Counted from the stretch's first letter, positions 1 to 11,900 are shown. The stretch is 37,184 bases of DNA from an uncultured Clostridia bacterium (GCA_946407465.1 CAMJOD010000005.1:1-37184); one strand, 5' to 3'. Notes: generated from the letters alone by a model not told the origin. Numbers and translations: made by a program.

Positions 1-1
1 G

Positions 2-739
2 GTTGTTGAGGTGTTCCGCAACCAGATGGACGCCAATCTCATCTATGTAGACGCGGTTGACCGTTTTCTCGACAAGCTGGCAGGCGTTGCCGAGCCGGAA
101 AAAAAGAGAAAAACTATCGGCGCCGAGTTTATCCGTGTCTTCGAGGAAGAGGCACGCAAGCAGGATGACATTCAGTTTCTCGCACAGGGCACCATCTATC
201 CCGATATTCTCGAGAGCGACGGCGTAAAGGCGCACCACAACGTAGGCGGACTGCCCGAGGATTTGCAGTTTGAGCTGGTGGAGCCGTTAAAATTCCTCTT
301 TAAGGACGAGGTAAGAGTCGTTGGCAAGGCGCTCGGACTGCCCGATAATATGGTATTCCGTCAGCCGTTCCCGGGTCCCGGCTTGGGCGTTCGCTGCCTG
401 GGCGCCATCACGCGCGACCGTCTGGAGGCAGTGCGCGAAAGCGACGCGATTCTCCGCGAAGAATTTGCCAAAAACGGCTTGGAGGGCAAGGTCTGGCAGT
501 ATTTCACCGCCGTACCCGACTTCAAGAGTGTGGGCGTCAAGGACGGCAAGCGCACCTTTGCCTATCCCGTCATCATTCGCGCCGTCAATACCACCGACGC
601 CATGACCGCCACCGTCGAGAACGTTCCCTTCGAGCTGCTGCAGCATATCACCAACCGCATCACCACCGAAGTAGAGAACGTCAACCGCGTACTCTATGAC
701 CTCACGCCGAAGCCCTCGGGCACGATTGAATGGGAATAA
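2..739 (+). CDS. guaA: GMP synthase (glutamine-hydrolysing), C-terminal part; 5' end outside window
   Basis: Translation VVEVFRNQMDANLIYVDAVDRFLDKLAGV...FRQPFPGPGLGVRCLG...YDLTPKPSGTIEWE is the typical GuaA C-terminus; frame open to the window edge. Confidence 0.97.
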   Translation, partial: VVEVFRNQMDANLIYVDAVDRFLDKLAGVAEPEKKRKTIGAEFIRVFEEEARKQDDIQFLAQGTIYPDILESDGVKAHHNVGGLPEDLQFELVEPLKFLFKDEVRVVGKALGLPDNMVFRQPFPGPGLGVRCLGAITRDRLEAVRESDAILREEFAKNGLEGKVWQYFTAVPDFKSVGVKDGKRTFAYPVIIRAVNTTDAMTATVENVPFELLQHITNRITTEVENVNRVLYDLTPKPSGTIEWE

Positions 740-850
740 TAACAGAAGTCAAAGAAATGGCTTAAACTCTGACTTTTTGACACTTCAAAAGTCCGGTTGA
801 TACCGTTTTGATGCTGTTTACGATTCTGTACAATAAAATAAGCAAGAGAA

Positions 851-897
851 AACCCCTCTCGTTTGAACGCTTAGTTCATTCGGGAGGGGTTATTTTT
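851..897 (+). terminator. Rho-independent terminator after guaA
   Basis: AACCCCTCTC ... GGGAGGGGTT stem followed by ATTTTT. Confidence 0.85.
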
Positions 898-1138
898 GTG
901 TGTCGGCGGACAGTTGCTATACCGCAAAAAAGCCGATTGCGTCATCTTTGTCACGGCACGGAGACTGCGTGAAAGAAATGACAATATAATATTACCGGAT
1001 ACTCCGAAGCTACGCACGGTAATCTAAAAAAACAGCAGCGTGAGCTGTCAGCAAGAGCATATTTTCGCTGTCCCGGCACCGTAATTGCAAAGATACAGCG
1101 TGGTAAACGCCAGAACAACGCCGATAATCAATATAAGA

Positions 1139-1162
1139 AAGCAACCACGATTGCGGTTGCTT
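1139..1162 (-). terminator. Intrinsic terminator reading on the minus strand (8-bp stem AAGCAACC/GGTTGCTT then TTCTTAT)
   Basis: Plus strand AAGCAACC-acgattgc-GGTTGCTT; on the minus strand the stem runs into TTTCTTAT. Confidence 0.65.
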
Positions 1163-1177
1163 CAATGGTTTATAATA

Positions 1178-1195
1178 CGCAGAGTTTTACACTCT
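1178..1195 (+). repeat. Left 18-bp inverted repeat (IRL), CGCAGAGTTTTACACTCT
   Basis: Exact reverse complement of 2565-2582; internal dyad AGAGT-TTTAC-ACTCT. Confidence 0.9.
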
Positions 1196-1200
1196 ATAAT

Positions 1201-1236
1201 TTATAATATTATACCAGAATCAAATAATAAATACAA
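1201..1236 (-). promoter_or_regulatory. Candidate sigmaA promoter inside the left end of the cassette, pointing leftward
   Basis: Minus strand TTGTAT (1236-1231), 17-nt spacer, TATAAT (1213-1208) preceded by TGG (extended -10, TGGTATAAT). Confidence 0.75.
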
Positions 1237-1392
1237 GATATTATACAAAAATCACTGTTGAACACTTTGTCTTTCTATGTTTATTACAAAAAAATATATG
1301 TTGGTAGTTGAAACAGTGTTGAATTGTAATAACATATAAACTGAATGACAGGTTTCAGCCGTCATATTAACAGTCAAATGGAGTGAATTATA

Positions 1393-2523
1393 ATGCCCAA
1401 AAGAGGTGAAAATATTTACAAACGAAAGGACAACCGTTGGGAAGCGAGATTTGAAAAAGGAAGGGATGAAAATGGGAAAATAAAATACGGTTATTGTTAT
1501 GCCCGAACATATAAAGAAGTCCGGCTAAAACTTTTTTCCGCTAAAAAACTATATCAAAACAATCAGTATTCAAGAGGCAATGCAAAAAAGATGTTTTCGG
1601 ATTTTATTTTAGATTGGCTAAGGGTGAGATCAATAGGCAATACGGAATCAACAAATTCAAAGTATTGGTATGTTATCAACAACCATATATTACCATTTTT
1701 TCAAAATGCGGAAACCGAGTCTTTGTCAACAAATATGGTTTTTGAATTTAGCAATGGCTTGCTCAACGAAAAACAATTATCCGGCAAAACCGTTTTTGAT
1801 ATTCTGGTAATATTAAAATCTGTTATCAAATTTGCTGCTAAGCAAATACCCTCACTAAACACCCTGGAAATCGTATTTCCAAAGGTTGAAAAAAAGGAAC
1901 CGGAAGTATTGACCCGCGCTGAACAAACACTTTTGATTGATCATCTGACAAAGAATATGGATTTGAAGAAATTTGGTACATTATTGTCATTAATGACAGG
2001 AATACGAATAGGTGAGCTATGTGCGCTACAAACAAAAGACATTTCCCTCGAAGAAAAGACTTTACATGTCTGCAAAACAATGCAAAGGATAAAAAATCAT
2101 GGCAGCGAACCAAAAACAAAAATAGTGGTAACTCCGCCCAAAAGTGACAAATCAAATAGAATTATTCCGTTATCGGATTGGTTGATTTTGCTATGTAAAA
2201 AAATGCTTTCTGATAACAGAGAAGCATACTTGCTAACATCATGTGCAGATTCGGTAGTTGAACCAAGAATTATGCAAAAGGAAGTCAAGAAATACGGAAA
2301 AGCTTGTTGTATTGAAAATTTGCATTTTCACGTCCTTCGTCATACATTTGCCACAAGATGTGTTGAGGAGAACTTCGATATAAAATCGCTGAGCGAAATC
2401 TTAGGTCATCAGTCGGTTCAAATCACATTGGAAAGATATGTTCATTCATCTATGGAATTCAAACGCAGCAATATGGAAAAGATGACTAAGGTTTTTGAGC
2501 CGTCAGATCACGCCGTCAATTAG
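1393..2523 (+). CDS. Tyrosine recombinase / site-specific integrase
   Basis: 376 aa; catalytic signatures TGIRIGE (Arg), HVLRHTFATR (HxxR), LGHQSVQITLERYVH (H...Y). Confidence 0.93.
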   Translation: MPKRGENIYKRKDNRWEARFEKGRDENGKIKYGYCYARTYKEVRLKLFSAKKLYQNNQYSRGNAKKMFSDFILDWLRVRSIGNTESTNSKYWYVINNHILPFFQNAETESLSTNMVFEFSNGLLNEKQLSGKTVFDILVILKSVIKFAAKQIPSLNTLEIVFPKVEKKEPEVLTRAEQTLLIDHLTKNMDLKKFGTLLSLMTGIRIGELCALQTKDISLEEKTLHVCKTMQRIKNHGSEPKTKIVVTPPKSDKSNRIIPLSDWLILLCKKMLSDNREAYLLTSCADSVVEPRIMQKEVKKYGKACCIENLHFHVLRHTFATRCVEENFDIKSLSEILGHQSVQITLERYVHSSMEFKRSNMEKMTKVFEPSDHAVN

Positions 2524-2564
2524 CAGAATAGTTAGTAATACTCAAATCAAAATAGGTTATTAGC

Positions 2565-2582
2565 AGAGTGTAAAACTCTGCG
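2565..2582 (-). repeat. Right 18-bp inverted repeat (IRR), AGAGTGTAAAACTCTGCG
   Basis: Exact reverse complement of 1178-1195; extended internal dyad GCAGAGT-GTAAA-ACTCTGC (2563-2581). Confidence 0.9.
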
Positions 2583-2647
2583 AACAGGAATCGGCAATAA
2601 ATTAATTCAAATTTAGAATATTCGTATCTCCAACAATTTACCTATTA

Positions 2648-2706
2648 AGCCCCTATCAAGCACATTTTACCACATGTTTTGAGTTTTGTATGGGGCTCAT
2701 ATTTTT
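2648..2706 (+). terminator. Terminator/attenuator-like hairpin between the cassette and the giant gene
   Basis: AGCCCC (2648-2653) / GGGGCT (2692-2697) with inner partial pairing CAAG(c)ACAT/ATGTTTTG, followed by CATATTTTTA. Confidence 0.45.
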
Positions 2707-2736
2707 AATCGGACGTTACATATTCGTTTTGCGTCT

Positions 2737-2755
2737 TTATCTCCTAATGAGATAA
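2737..2755. promoter_or_regulatory. Perfect dyad TTATCTC-CTAAT-GAGATAA upstream of the giant gene; possible operator or hairpin
   Basis: 7-bp perfect inverted arms with 5-nt spacer. Confidence 0.5.
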
Positions 2756-2918
2756 GGTCACCTTGTTTTGTTGTCGATCTCGATTCGATTTTTCTTTGCA
2801 TATTGATGAGATACTAAGAAATTATTATGTTGTATTTAGGATATGCAAAATCTGATTTTACAATCGCAATATTTCTGTATTTCTTTGATATAAAACAAAA
2901 ATATAAGGAGGAAGTGAC

Positions 2919-5900
2919 ATGAAGAAATCAGTTGGATTGCTCTCTTTGCTGCTGGTTTTTTTGACAGGCTGTAACGCGATAACTCCGCTTTTGGCGGATA
3001 CTATCCGCGATGCCTTTTCGGCGCCGGCAAAGATTGCTTCAGTCAGTCCGGATACAGACGATTATGTTGTGCCGGACATCGGACAATCAGCGAAAACTGC
3101 GTCTGCTGCGTCCGAAGGCAAGCAAACCGCCTATTCCGACGGAAACATTCAGATTTATAACTATGCGCAGTTGTCCATGATTGGCAGCGGAAAGAGCTAT
3201 ACCTACGACGACGGCGTGACGGCAGTTTATGCTCCGGACGCCGCCTACAGAATTGCAAGAGAAATCCATCTTCCGCGCCATACATTATGGCGCCTTCCCG
3301 ACGGCTTCAAAGGAAAAATTACAGGAGAAAAGCAACAGAAGGCGCCGCTGTATGAAAAAGCGAGCGACAGCATTATTCTGTACAATCCTTATCAGCTGGC
3401 GACGATGGCAATGGAAAACGCGGCGCAGCAGCCGGTTTTGACCGGCGACGCGGACGCCAAAGCCTTTGGATCCGGTCAGCCCGTCTGTGCCGACGCTGCC
3501 AACAAGGTGCCTCTGACCTACAGCGCAGAGCACAATTATGTGGTGTCGCCGCAGTTTGATTCGGACATGACCCAAAAGCCGGTGTCTGTTGTCAGCAAAA
3601 AAGCGGCTGTTGAGCCGGTGGGCGCAAAAGCGGAAGAATCCGTTGGCGCAACAGCGGACGGACGCGACTTTGCCGGACAGGTTATCAAGAAAATAGGCGG
3701 CAAAACCTATATTCTTATCGGTAACCAAGAGCAGCTTCGCGCTATCGGTTCGGATAAAGAAGTCTTTTCGGCAGTTTATCAAACCGATTATGTAGCTTTT
3801 CAGGGGCATGTGCTCGATACGGATAATGGCAGAATTATTCAGCTTTACGGCGGTGACGCTGATTTGCTTGAAAATCAGAACACTTACCGTGATTATGGTT
3901 TCCAGCAGATTAACGACAGAACAAAAGAGGGTCGTTATTATGTCGGCGTAAATCAGGAAACGGGAGAACCCTACACTGATGCGACCCACGCCACTCTTAA
4001 CAAAGACAGCTTAACCGAAGCAAGTTGGAAAACCGGCGAAAAATACACCACCAAGGCAAACTATATCATCTTCCGCGACATTGACCTTGAAGGGCGGTCA
4101 AAGCCGTGGACGCCGTTGATGTTCAGCGGTGAGATGTACGGCGCAAAGAGCGCAAACGGCGAAAAGCTTTGGAATGGCAGTTCGATAACCGATTCTACCG
4201 CGCTTACGGCGACGGCGAGCGCGAACCGCCCTGTCATTTCCAATGTCTATGTCAACCAAAATGTACCGATCAAGGCTGACGACTACATCGGCGTTGGATT
4301 TTTTGCGACGGTCACCAATGAAGTGAGTACAGCCAAGGTCGGCGTCAGCTCCGGCACGGTCAAGGTGCATAATATTGAGCTGAATCAGGTGGAGGTACAT
4401 AACAGCGCTACCACTGCCACAGAAGCCACGACACTTGTCAGTGCGCTGACAAGCAGCCTGGGCTCGCTGGTCGGCGGCTTGGTGGATGGACTGCTCACAA
4501 TCGTTTCGTTCGGCAGCGTCAAGCTTTCCCTGAGTGATACGCTCAGTGATTTGCTTAACGCGCGAACAAAGGATCCCACCATCTATTCCACCGGTGCCTT
4601 TGCCGGACGTGTTGTCGGCGATGTTGAAATCAAAGACTGTATGGTTTCGGGAAATGTGACGGTTGAAAACCACAAGGATAATACCGGCGGCTTTGTCGGT
4701 TACACCGACGGCGTAACCCAGTACAGCGGTTTGTCACAGGTGTTGGGCGGCTTGACGGATGTACTCAGCTTGCTGCTCAATGCGATTCCGGGATTGGGTC
4801 TGGGCGATTTGATTAGCATTCTGCTCGACAACGCCTTGCCGCTGCGCAATTTGATTCCGACCGGATATTTGGAGCCTCATATTCTGAATTGTACGGTAGA
4901 CAGTCTTCAGGGTGATGTCGGACAGAATGACACAAATAATAACGGCGGCTTTGTCGGCTTGCAAATCGCAACACAAATCGAGAACTGCACGATTCAAAAC
5001 AGTGATTACACCGTCAAGGCGGCAAGTCTCGGCGGCGGCTTCTCGGGTGTTGCGCGTGATGCGGAGGTCAAGGGTACGCTCAACGATTTGGGTGTAGATG
5101 TGGTTGAAGAAAACCAAATCTTCTCGCGTATTAACCAAAATCTCGACGGCATCGGTGAGTTTGAAACCCAAAGCCTGTTGAGAAACTGCTCGATTTCCGG
5201 CTCCGATGTTGCGGTAACGGGCGGCGAGTATCTCGGCGGCTTCACCGGCGCGCTGTCGGCAAGCTATGCCATTGACTGCAAAATCACAGGCGATGAATAC
5301 GACACGCTGACCGTAACGGGCAGCGGCGACCACATCGGCGGCTTTGTCGGTGAGGCAACGCTCGGCTGGTTCAACAGTATCGGCAAGAACGCCGCCAACG
5401 AAAATGACAACAGCCTGCTGGCGGTTGTCAGACAGCTTGGCACCGGCTTGCTCTCCTCGGGCAACGAAGGACAGAACCAAAAGCTGCTTTCTCTGGTAGG
5501 CTTGGTGCCGTCCGCAATCATGGGCTGTCAGATTGATGCCGGTCCCGTGAATGTGTCGGGCCGTCAATACGTAGGCGGTATCCTCGGCAGAGGACAGGGT
5601 GTGTATCTGACAGAATCCTCGGCGGATTATATGAATCAGCTCACCTTCTGGTCGCAGGAGAATCAGCATATTACAAACAAAACCGCGCGTACCAACGTGC
5701 TGAATAATCTTGAAAGCGTCACGGCAAGCGGCGACTTTGCCGGCGGTGTTGCCGGACAGCTTGAAACCGTAAACCTTGCCGGCGTTCTCGACGGTACGCT
5801 CAGTGCCGGCAGCTTCAAAAGCTTTACCATCAGCAAGGTCAGTGTTACCGGCGTGGACAGCGGCTATGAGGTCAAGGCGACCGGCACGGCGCAGGATTTT

Positions 5901-8900
5901 GACGGCGATTATGCCGGCGGCGGCTTTGGCAGAGCCTATGGCGGCACGATTGATGATGTAACGCTGCAAAAGCTGAAAAGAGTAGAAGCGGCGAACAATA
6001 AGGCGGCAGGCTTTATTGCAACTGCCGGACCCGGTGATGTAGTTGGTTCCGGCGGCTTGACAATCAACCTGCTCGGTCTGAACCATCTGCTGAATGTCAA
6101 CAATCTGTTGTCAATCGGACAGAGTATTCATGTAAAGATAACGGATTCTTCCGTGACCGGTGTTGATGACGGCTTTACCGTCGAGACAATGGGCAGCGGA
6201 AATTCCAACGAGGGCTATCAGTATGTAGCCTCCGGCTTTATTGCGCAGAGCAACAGCACAGAGCTTAGCAACTGTCATACCGACAAGCTGTTGTCGGTCA
6301 AGGCGGCTTCCACGCAGGGCTACAGCGGCGGCTTTGTCGGCGTTTCAACAACCGGAGGTCTGGCGGATGTATCCGACGTGGACGGCGTCAAGAGCCTGCT
6401 TTCCGTGGAGGGCAGTCTGCTCAACGCGGTCGAGTATTTGATTCCTACTTATACCAACTGTACCACGACATTTGTGGACGGCGGTTTTGTAGACGCGGAT
6501 ATCGCCGGCGGCTTTGCCGCTGATATGGAGAGCGGCACGGTCGATAATTCCACTATCGCAACAGTAGATGACAGCGAACATCCCAAGTGGACAAAAACCA
6601 TGAAGGAGCTTTATGATCCGAATGCGGAAAACGTCACAGGTGATTTGGAAAAGCAGTTTGCGGTCTTTAACATCAACTATGTCCACGGCAGAACCTACGG
6701 CGGCGGCTTCGGCGGCAAGCTGCGTTCGGGCGCGTTGGCTGACGCAGGCGGCGGCATCTCTATTCTCGGCGATACCGAGCTGAGCATAGACGTGCGGAAG
6801 CTGATCAACATCATGAACGCCTATATTCCGGTTGTGAAGCATGCGGGTGTTTACAGCGAAAATGGCTTTACCGTAGCGGCAAACAAGATTCGTTCGGACG
6901 ATCCCCTGTCCGGCAGTGCCGGCGGCTTTGCCGGCTACACCAGCGGTGCGCAGATTTCACACTGCGATGTTTACAGGCTGAAAAATACAAAGGTAACACC
7001 TCCGGCTGATTTGGAGGGAGTTTCGGCGTCCAATTATTTTGACAATACACTGAGCGCCTACGCGGTGACGGGCGGTCATTTTGCAGGCGGCTATGTCGGC
7101 AACGTGGACATCGGCAGCTCCGCAAGTCTCGGCAGCGGATTGAAGGTGCTGGGAGATTCCATTGCGCTGACCAATGCACTTTCGGCGCTCAGTGTTGTGG
7201 TGACAACCATTGAACATTCCGATGTGCAGGGCGCGGGCGGCGGCTTCTCCGTTATCGCGGACGGCAGCGACCCGGACGACGGCAAGGTTGGTATGGCAGG
7301 CGGCTATGCCGGCAGCACCAACGGCGGTCACATTCAAAACTCTCACTGCAAAAACTTCTATTATATCATCGGACAGGAAGCGGCCGGCGGCTATGTCGGC
7401 AACATGGAGCCCGGCAACGTTGCCAATCTGCTTGACGACGCCAGTATTCTGGGCAGCTTAGTAGATGTTGACACTGCTCTGGCTTCGCTTGTTGAAGATT
7501 TTGTCCCCACTATTCGCAATTCCACAACCTCCTGCGTGCCCTGCGGCGGCGCGGTAAGAGCGCAGGCGGCTTCTGATGAGTCCCATCAGCGCGGCGTTGC
7601 CGGCGGCTACTGCGGTCACAACGAGGGCGGCCACATTTGGGGCTTGAACACCAGCACATGGAAAGACCAGAACGACGGCGCAGTCGGCAGTTGGAACTTC
7701 GGTCATGACACCGAGGGCAACTATATCGGAGAAAAGCATCCCGCGACCGCATGGCGTATCCGTTCGGTTTACGGCTATGAATACGCAGGCGGCTTCACCG
7801 GCTACATGGAAAGCGCCGATACCGCCGATACCGGCAGCATCAAGCTGCTCGGCGGACTCATCAAGCTGGACAACGTTCTGACGGCGCTCTCTGCGGTTTA
7901 TCCCACTGAGGAGCACACGGCGGTTTACGGACCTCTGAGCAACCTCGACGTGGACACTTGGAACGGATGGGTGCAGTACGTCGGTAAATACGGCGGCTAC
8001 GGCGCAGAGCTCGCGCAGAGCGGCTCCGCAACCACGCAAGACGCGCTCGACAGCAAGCTCTCAAAATATGTGTACGGCTGCAATGTTGTTGCCGGACGTC
8101 CCACGCACGAAAGCATGCTGATTACCGAGGGCGGCAGCGCCGGCGGTTATGTCGGCTATATGGTGTCCGGCGTTATCACCGACGGTCAGTCTCACGATAT
8201 GAAGAAAATCAGAGCCATGCGCAGTGCAGGCGGTTACGCAGGCAAAATGCAGACCGGTGCGGCGGCAAGCTTTGGCAACGTCGGCATTCTCGGCTTGAAC
8301 CTGAACCTCGGTCAGCTCGTCAAGGCGGCGCAGGTGTTTGTTCCCACCGTCAAGAGCGGTTCCGTGAGCGGCTGGCAGTCCGGCATGACAGTCGAGTGCT
8401 TCGGAACAGACCTCACCCACGGCTGCGGCTATGCAGGCGGCTATGCAGGCTCTGCCTACGGCGCACAGATTTGGGGCGACAAAAACGCGGACAAAACAGC
8501 CGGAACGGGCTGCAACGTGTCAAACCTCCGTTTTGTCAGGGGTACCAACGCCGCAGGCGGCTATGTCGGCATGGTAACGGCCGCTTCCGTCGCGGACGTC
8601 AATACAAACGCTTCAAAGGGCTTGCTGCAGGGTATTCTGAACAGCCTGATTTCCACGCCCGGCTCCACGCCCGGCGATCTTGCGTCTGTGATGCAGGCAA
8701 CCTTGACCACCATTCGTCAGGCTGAGGTAAATCCCGACAATCAGAGCTTCGGCTTCACCGTCGGCGGCGTTGCCGACACGACTCCGCAATTTGCAGGCGG
8801 CTTTGCCGGTTCGCTGGAAGCGGCAGTTGTCGGCAGCCGCAAGGGCGAGAGTCAAATCACCGTCAACGGCTTGCGCAGTGTGGACGGCAAATATTACGCA

Positions 8901-11900
8901 GGCGGCTTCTTCGGCTTGGCGGACGTCGGCAGTGTGGCGTCTGTTTCCTCGACGGGAACCGGCTCAACAAATATTCTCAACCTCATCAAAGCAGGAAGCG
9001 TCGATTTGCTCGATGTATTCCGTACGTATGTCTATCATTCCGATGTGAACGGCGTGCCCGAGGGCATGGTAATCCGTGCCTACGCATCCGCACAGGAGGG
9101 TATCCTCAGCGAAATCCGTCACTCCGGCTGCGCAGGCGGCTTTGGCGGCGGCATGATGAACGGCACCGTCAAAAATTCTGATGTCACCAATCTCAACACC
9201 GTTTATGCGCCCAACTACACAGGCGGCTTTATCGGTCATATGGGCAAAAACGGCGCGGTGGATGTGGACGATGCACAGGTTGCCGGTCCGCTTGCAGGCT
9301 TGACAGCAGGTGTATTAGATGTTTTCGGAACGGTTGCGGACGATTGCAGCGTGACCGGAATTGACGCCGGCGCGGTTGTGATGACTAACAAAGGCGTTCA
9401 AGCCATTTCGGGCGGTTTCGTCGGTTATGCAGACGTTTCACAGATAAAAAATTCCCACGTCAACAAGCTGAAACAGGTATACAGTGACCAAATTGCAGGC
9501 GGCTTTGTCGGCAAGACGAATATGAATTATCTTGTTGAGGTTGAGGCAAGTTCGCCGTTGGTTCAGCTTGTTTTAAAAATTGTCAATGCGTTGGTTAAAC
9601 TGCTATATGTTGATAAATTGGAAAACCTCAGTTTGATTAACCTTGATTCTGATTTGCTTGGCTTAAAGCTTCTCAGCGACGGAGACTTGCTTTATGTTAA
9701 TCTGCTTGGCTTGTGCATCGGCGTATCTCTTGTTAAATCAACCGAGCCGGGCACAACTGATACCGCGCTGATTACGATAGGCGACTCAACTATTGCTTTG
9801 CCGTGCAACGATCAAGGCATTGATACCGAAAATCAGAATCCCGAGATTGTCGTCAATCTGATTAAGGGCAACCGCACCAGAGTGGACAATTGCTCTGTCG
9901 CCGGTATTGCGGTCGGCTACGACGTCTACGGCGGCGGCGCCTCCAATACAGAGAACGGCACCCATGAAACGGGCTATGCAGGCGGCTTTGTGGGCTACAA
10001 CAACGAGGGCAAGTTCACCTCCAACACAATGACATACTGCGACGTTATTCGCGGTACGGCTCAGAAGGTCGGCACGTTCAGCGGCGGCACAAGGCTGGAG
10101 TCTGTCTACAGCTTCAATACCTTGGAATCCATTGAAAAGGTTGCCGGAGAAGAAAACCACTATTCGGTCTACAGAAACACAGATTCGACCTACGCGCTCA
10201 CAAGCGGCAACGTGACAATCGGAACGGCTGTGGCGGACGGCAGCGGCAAGCGCTTTGACATCACGCATCTGACCGCGCCGATTACGCCAGGCACAAATGA
10301 ACCGTACAATAAGATATTTGAGAAATGGAACGGTGCCAAGCTCGCTTCCAACGCTTCGGGAGCCAACGCCGCACTGCTGAGGGTATATGTCAGCAGCGCA
10401 AAGGCTGTGCTGATGCTCGATACGCCGACTTATTCCAACGACGAAAGCCTCATTCCGAATCCCGGCGAGAGCAAAGACCCCTGCGGCAAGATTGACCTCA
10501 CCGTTCAAAAGATTTGGAACGACAAAAACAATGCGGACAAATCGCGTCCGGAAGAAATTCGGGTGCGCATTATGCAGCATTGGAAGAATGAGGACGGCAC
10601 ACCCGTAACCGACGGCGGCGAGGCTAAGGTTATTCCGTACACCGACGCGGCAGTGATTCCGGATGTTGACACCACCGACGGTTGGTTCACGGTCAGCAAA
10701 GCCGCGCACAGCCGCGCAGGCTCTGCGACATGGACAAGGGTAATTCATGGCTTGCCGGTTTATACGACCGAGTCCGACACGACCTATTATTTCAGCTACA
10801 CCGTAGAGGAAGCTCCGGTTGTCGGCTACAGCACGCAGATTACCTATGATGAATCAGGCGCCACGGCAACTGCAACCATCAGAAACACACCCGTTGATTT
10901 TGAAGTGCAGTTTAAGTATTATGACCGTTATGAGATAAACGGTACGCCTGCCGGTATCGAAGAAACCGAAACCGCCTATTCCGTTACCGTCAGCGGTATT
11001 CCGAACAATCTGGTTACCCGGGACGCTTCCGGCAAGGTGCAGTCCATCGACTATGCCAGATTGATCGGTACGGCAGCGGTTGAGTTTTCAAATAATGCGC
11101 TTGCGGTCAACAACGTCATGTGTGACTATGACCTCTGGACGTCGCAAAGCGCGGCGGTTAAGGCGCTGAGCGGCAGCAGCTACTTCTACTTTAACAACGG
11201 AGAGCACGTTCCCTACGGAAGCGGTCAGGTGTATCATACCGACTATCTGAGCAGACCGATGGGTACGACTGAAAAATGGGTTAACTATTATAACTCCGAA
11301 AACATCGCGCTTGACGAAGGCGAAGCCTTAACCACGCAGTGCGAAAGCGTGCGCAAAATTGTGGTTTGGTGCTACAATTATCCGAAGCTGTACAATGTGG
11401 ATATCTTCGGAGCGAACAGCGCTGATGATTTGCTGACTAAGCAAGTGGGTGGCAACACGGTATATGTCGCCAACGCTGCAAGCGCCGACGCAAGTGTAAA
11501 AGCCATCAATCAGCATAAGTTCTATTATAACCAGCGCTTCTGCGAAAAAACAGGAGATTCGTACCAAGACGACGCCGGTTTCATCAAGAACTACGGACTT
11601 TTGGGATATACAAACGTGATGCCGTCGGATTATGCCGCGGAGTCCTTTGGCGATTATGAATTTGCGTACTGGGCATACAACCAAGAGGGAACGCAAATCG
11701 CCTCTGTTGAAAGAAATTTCGGCTATCGTGTAACGACCGACACAAAGCTCTACGCAGTTTATGCACAAGCAGGCGCCTCCAATCCCGGTATCTCCATCTC
11801 GGCAAATACCAATGATACATACGTGGATTCCACCGGTGTGTCAAAAACGCGTCTTAATATTTTCGCGAGCGTTTTCGGCGTTCCGCAGTTTGACACAAGC

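Noticed and set aside
1048-1131. Minus-strand 27-aa ORF LIIGVVLAFTTLYLCNYGAGTAKICSC as target of the leftward promoter
   Set aside because: No RBS, TTG start, and it lies beyond the predicted terminator; possibly a gene remnant, but not supportable.
2563-2581. Right repeat hairpin GCAGAGT/ACTCTGC as the integrase terminator
   Set aside because: No T-tract follows (gaacaggaatc), and the same sequence recurs inverted at 1178-1195, better explained as a recombination site.
1178-2582. IS element or transposon with terminal inverted repeats
   Set aside because: The enzyme is a tyrosine recombinase, not a DDE transposase, and there is no obvious target-site duplication next to the repeats (left flank ...tataata, right flank aacagga...).
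719-2600. guaA 3' end as attachment site of a classical integrative genomic island (a known hotspot)
   Set aside because: An integrase lies near guaA, but I found no second copy of the guaA 3' sequence (cacgattgaatgggaataa) in the window and no phage/ICE genes follow. The 18-bp inverted repeats fit an inversion cassette better. A far attR outside the window cannot be excluded.
4734-6086. Long minus-strand ORFs inside the giant gene (450 aa here, also 9786-10748)
   Set aside because: Shadow ORFs caused by the codon bias of the plus-strand gene; no family resemblance.
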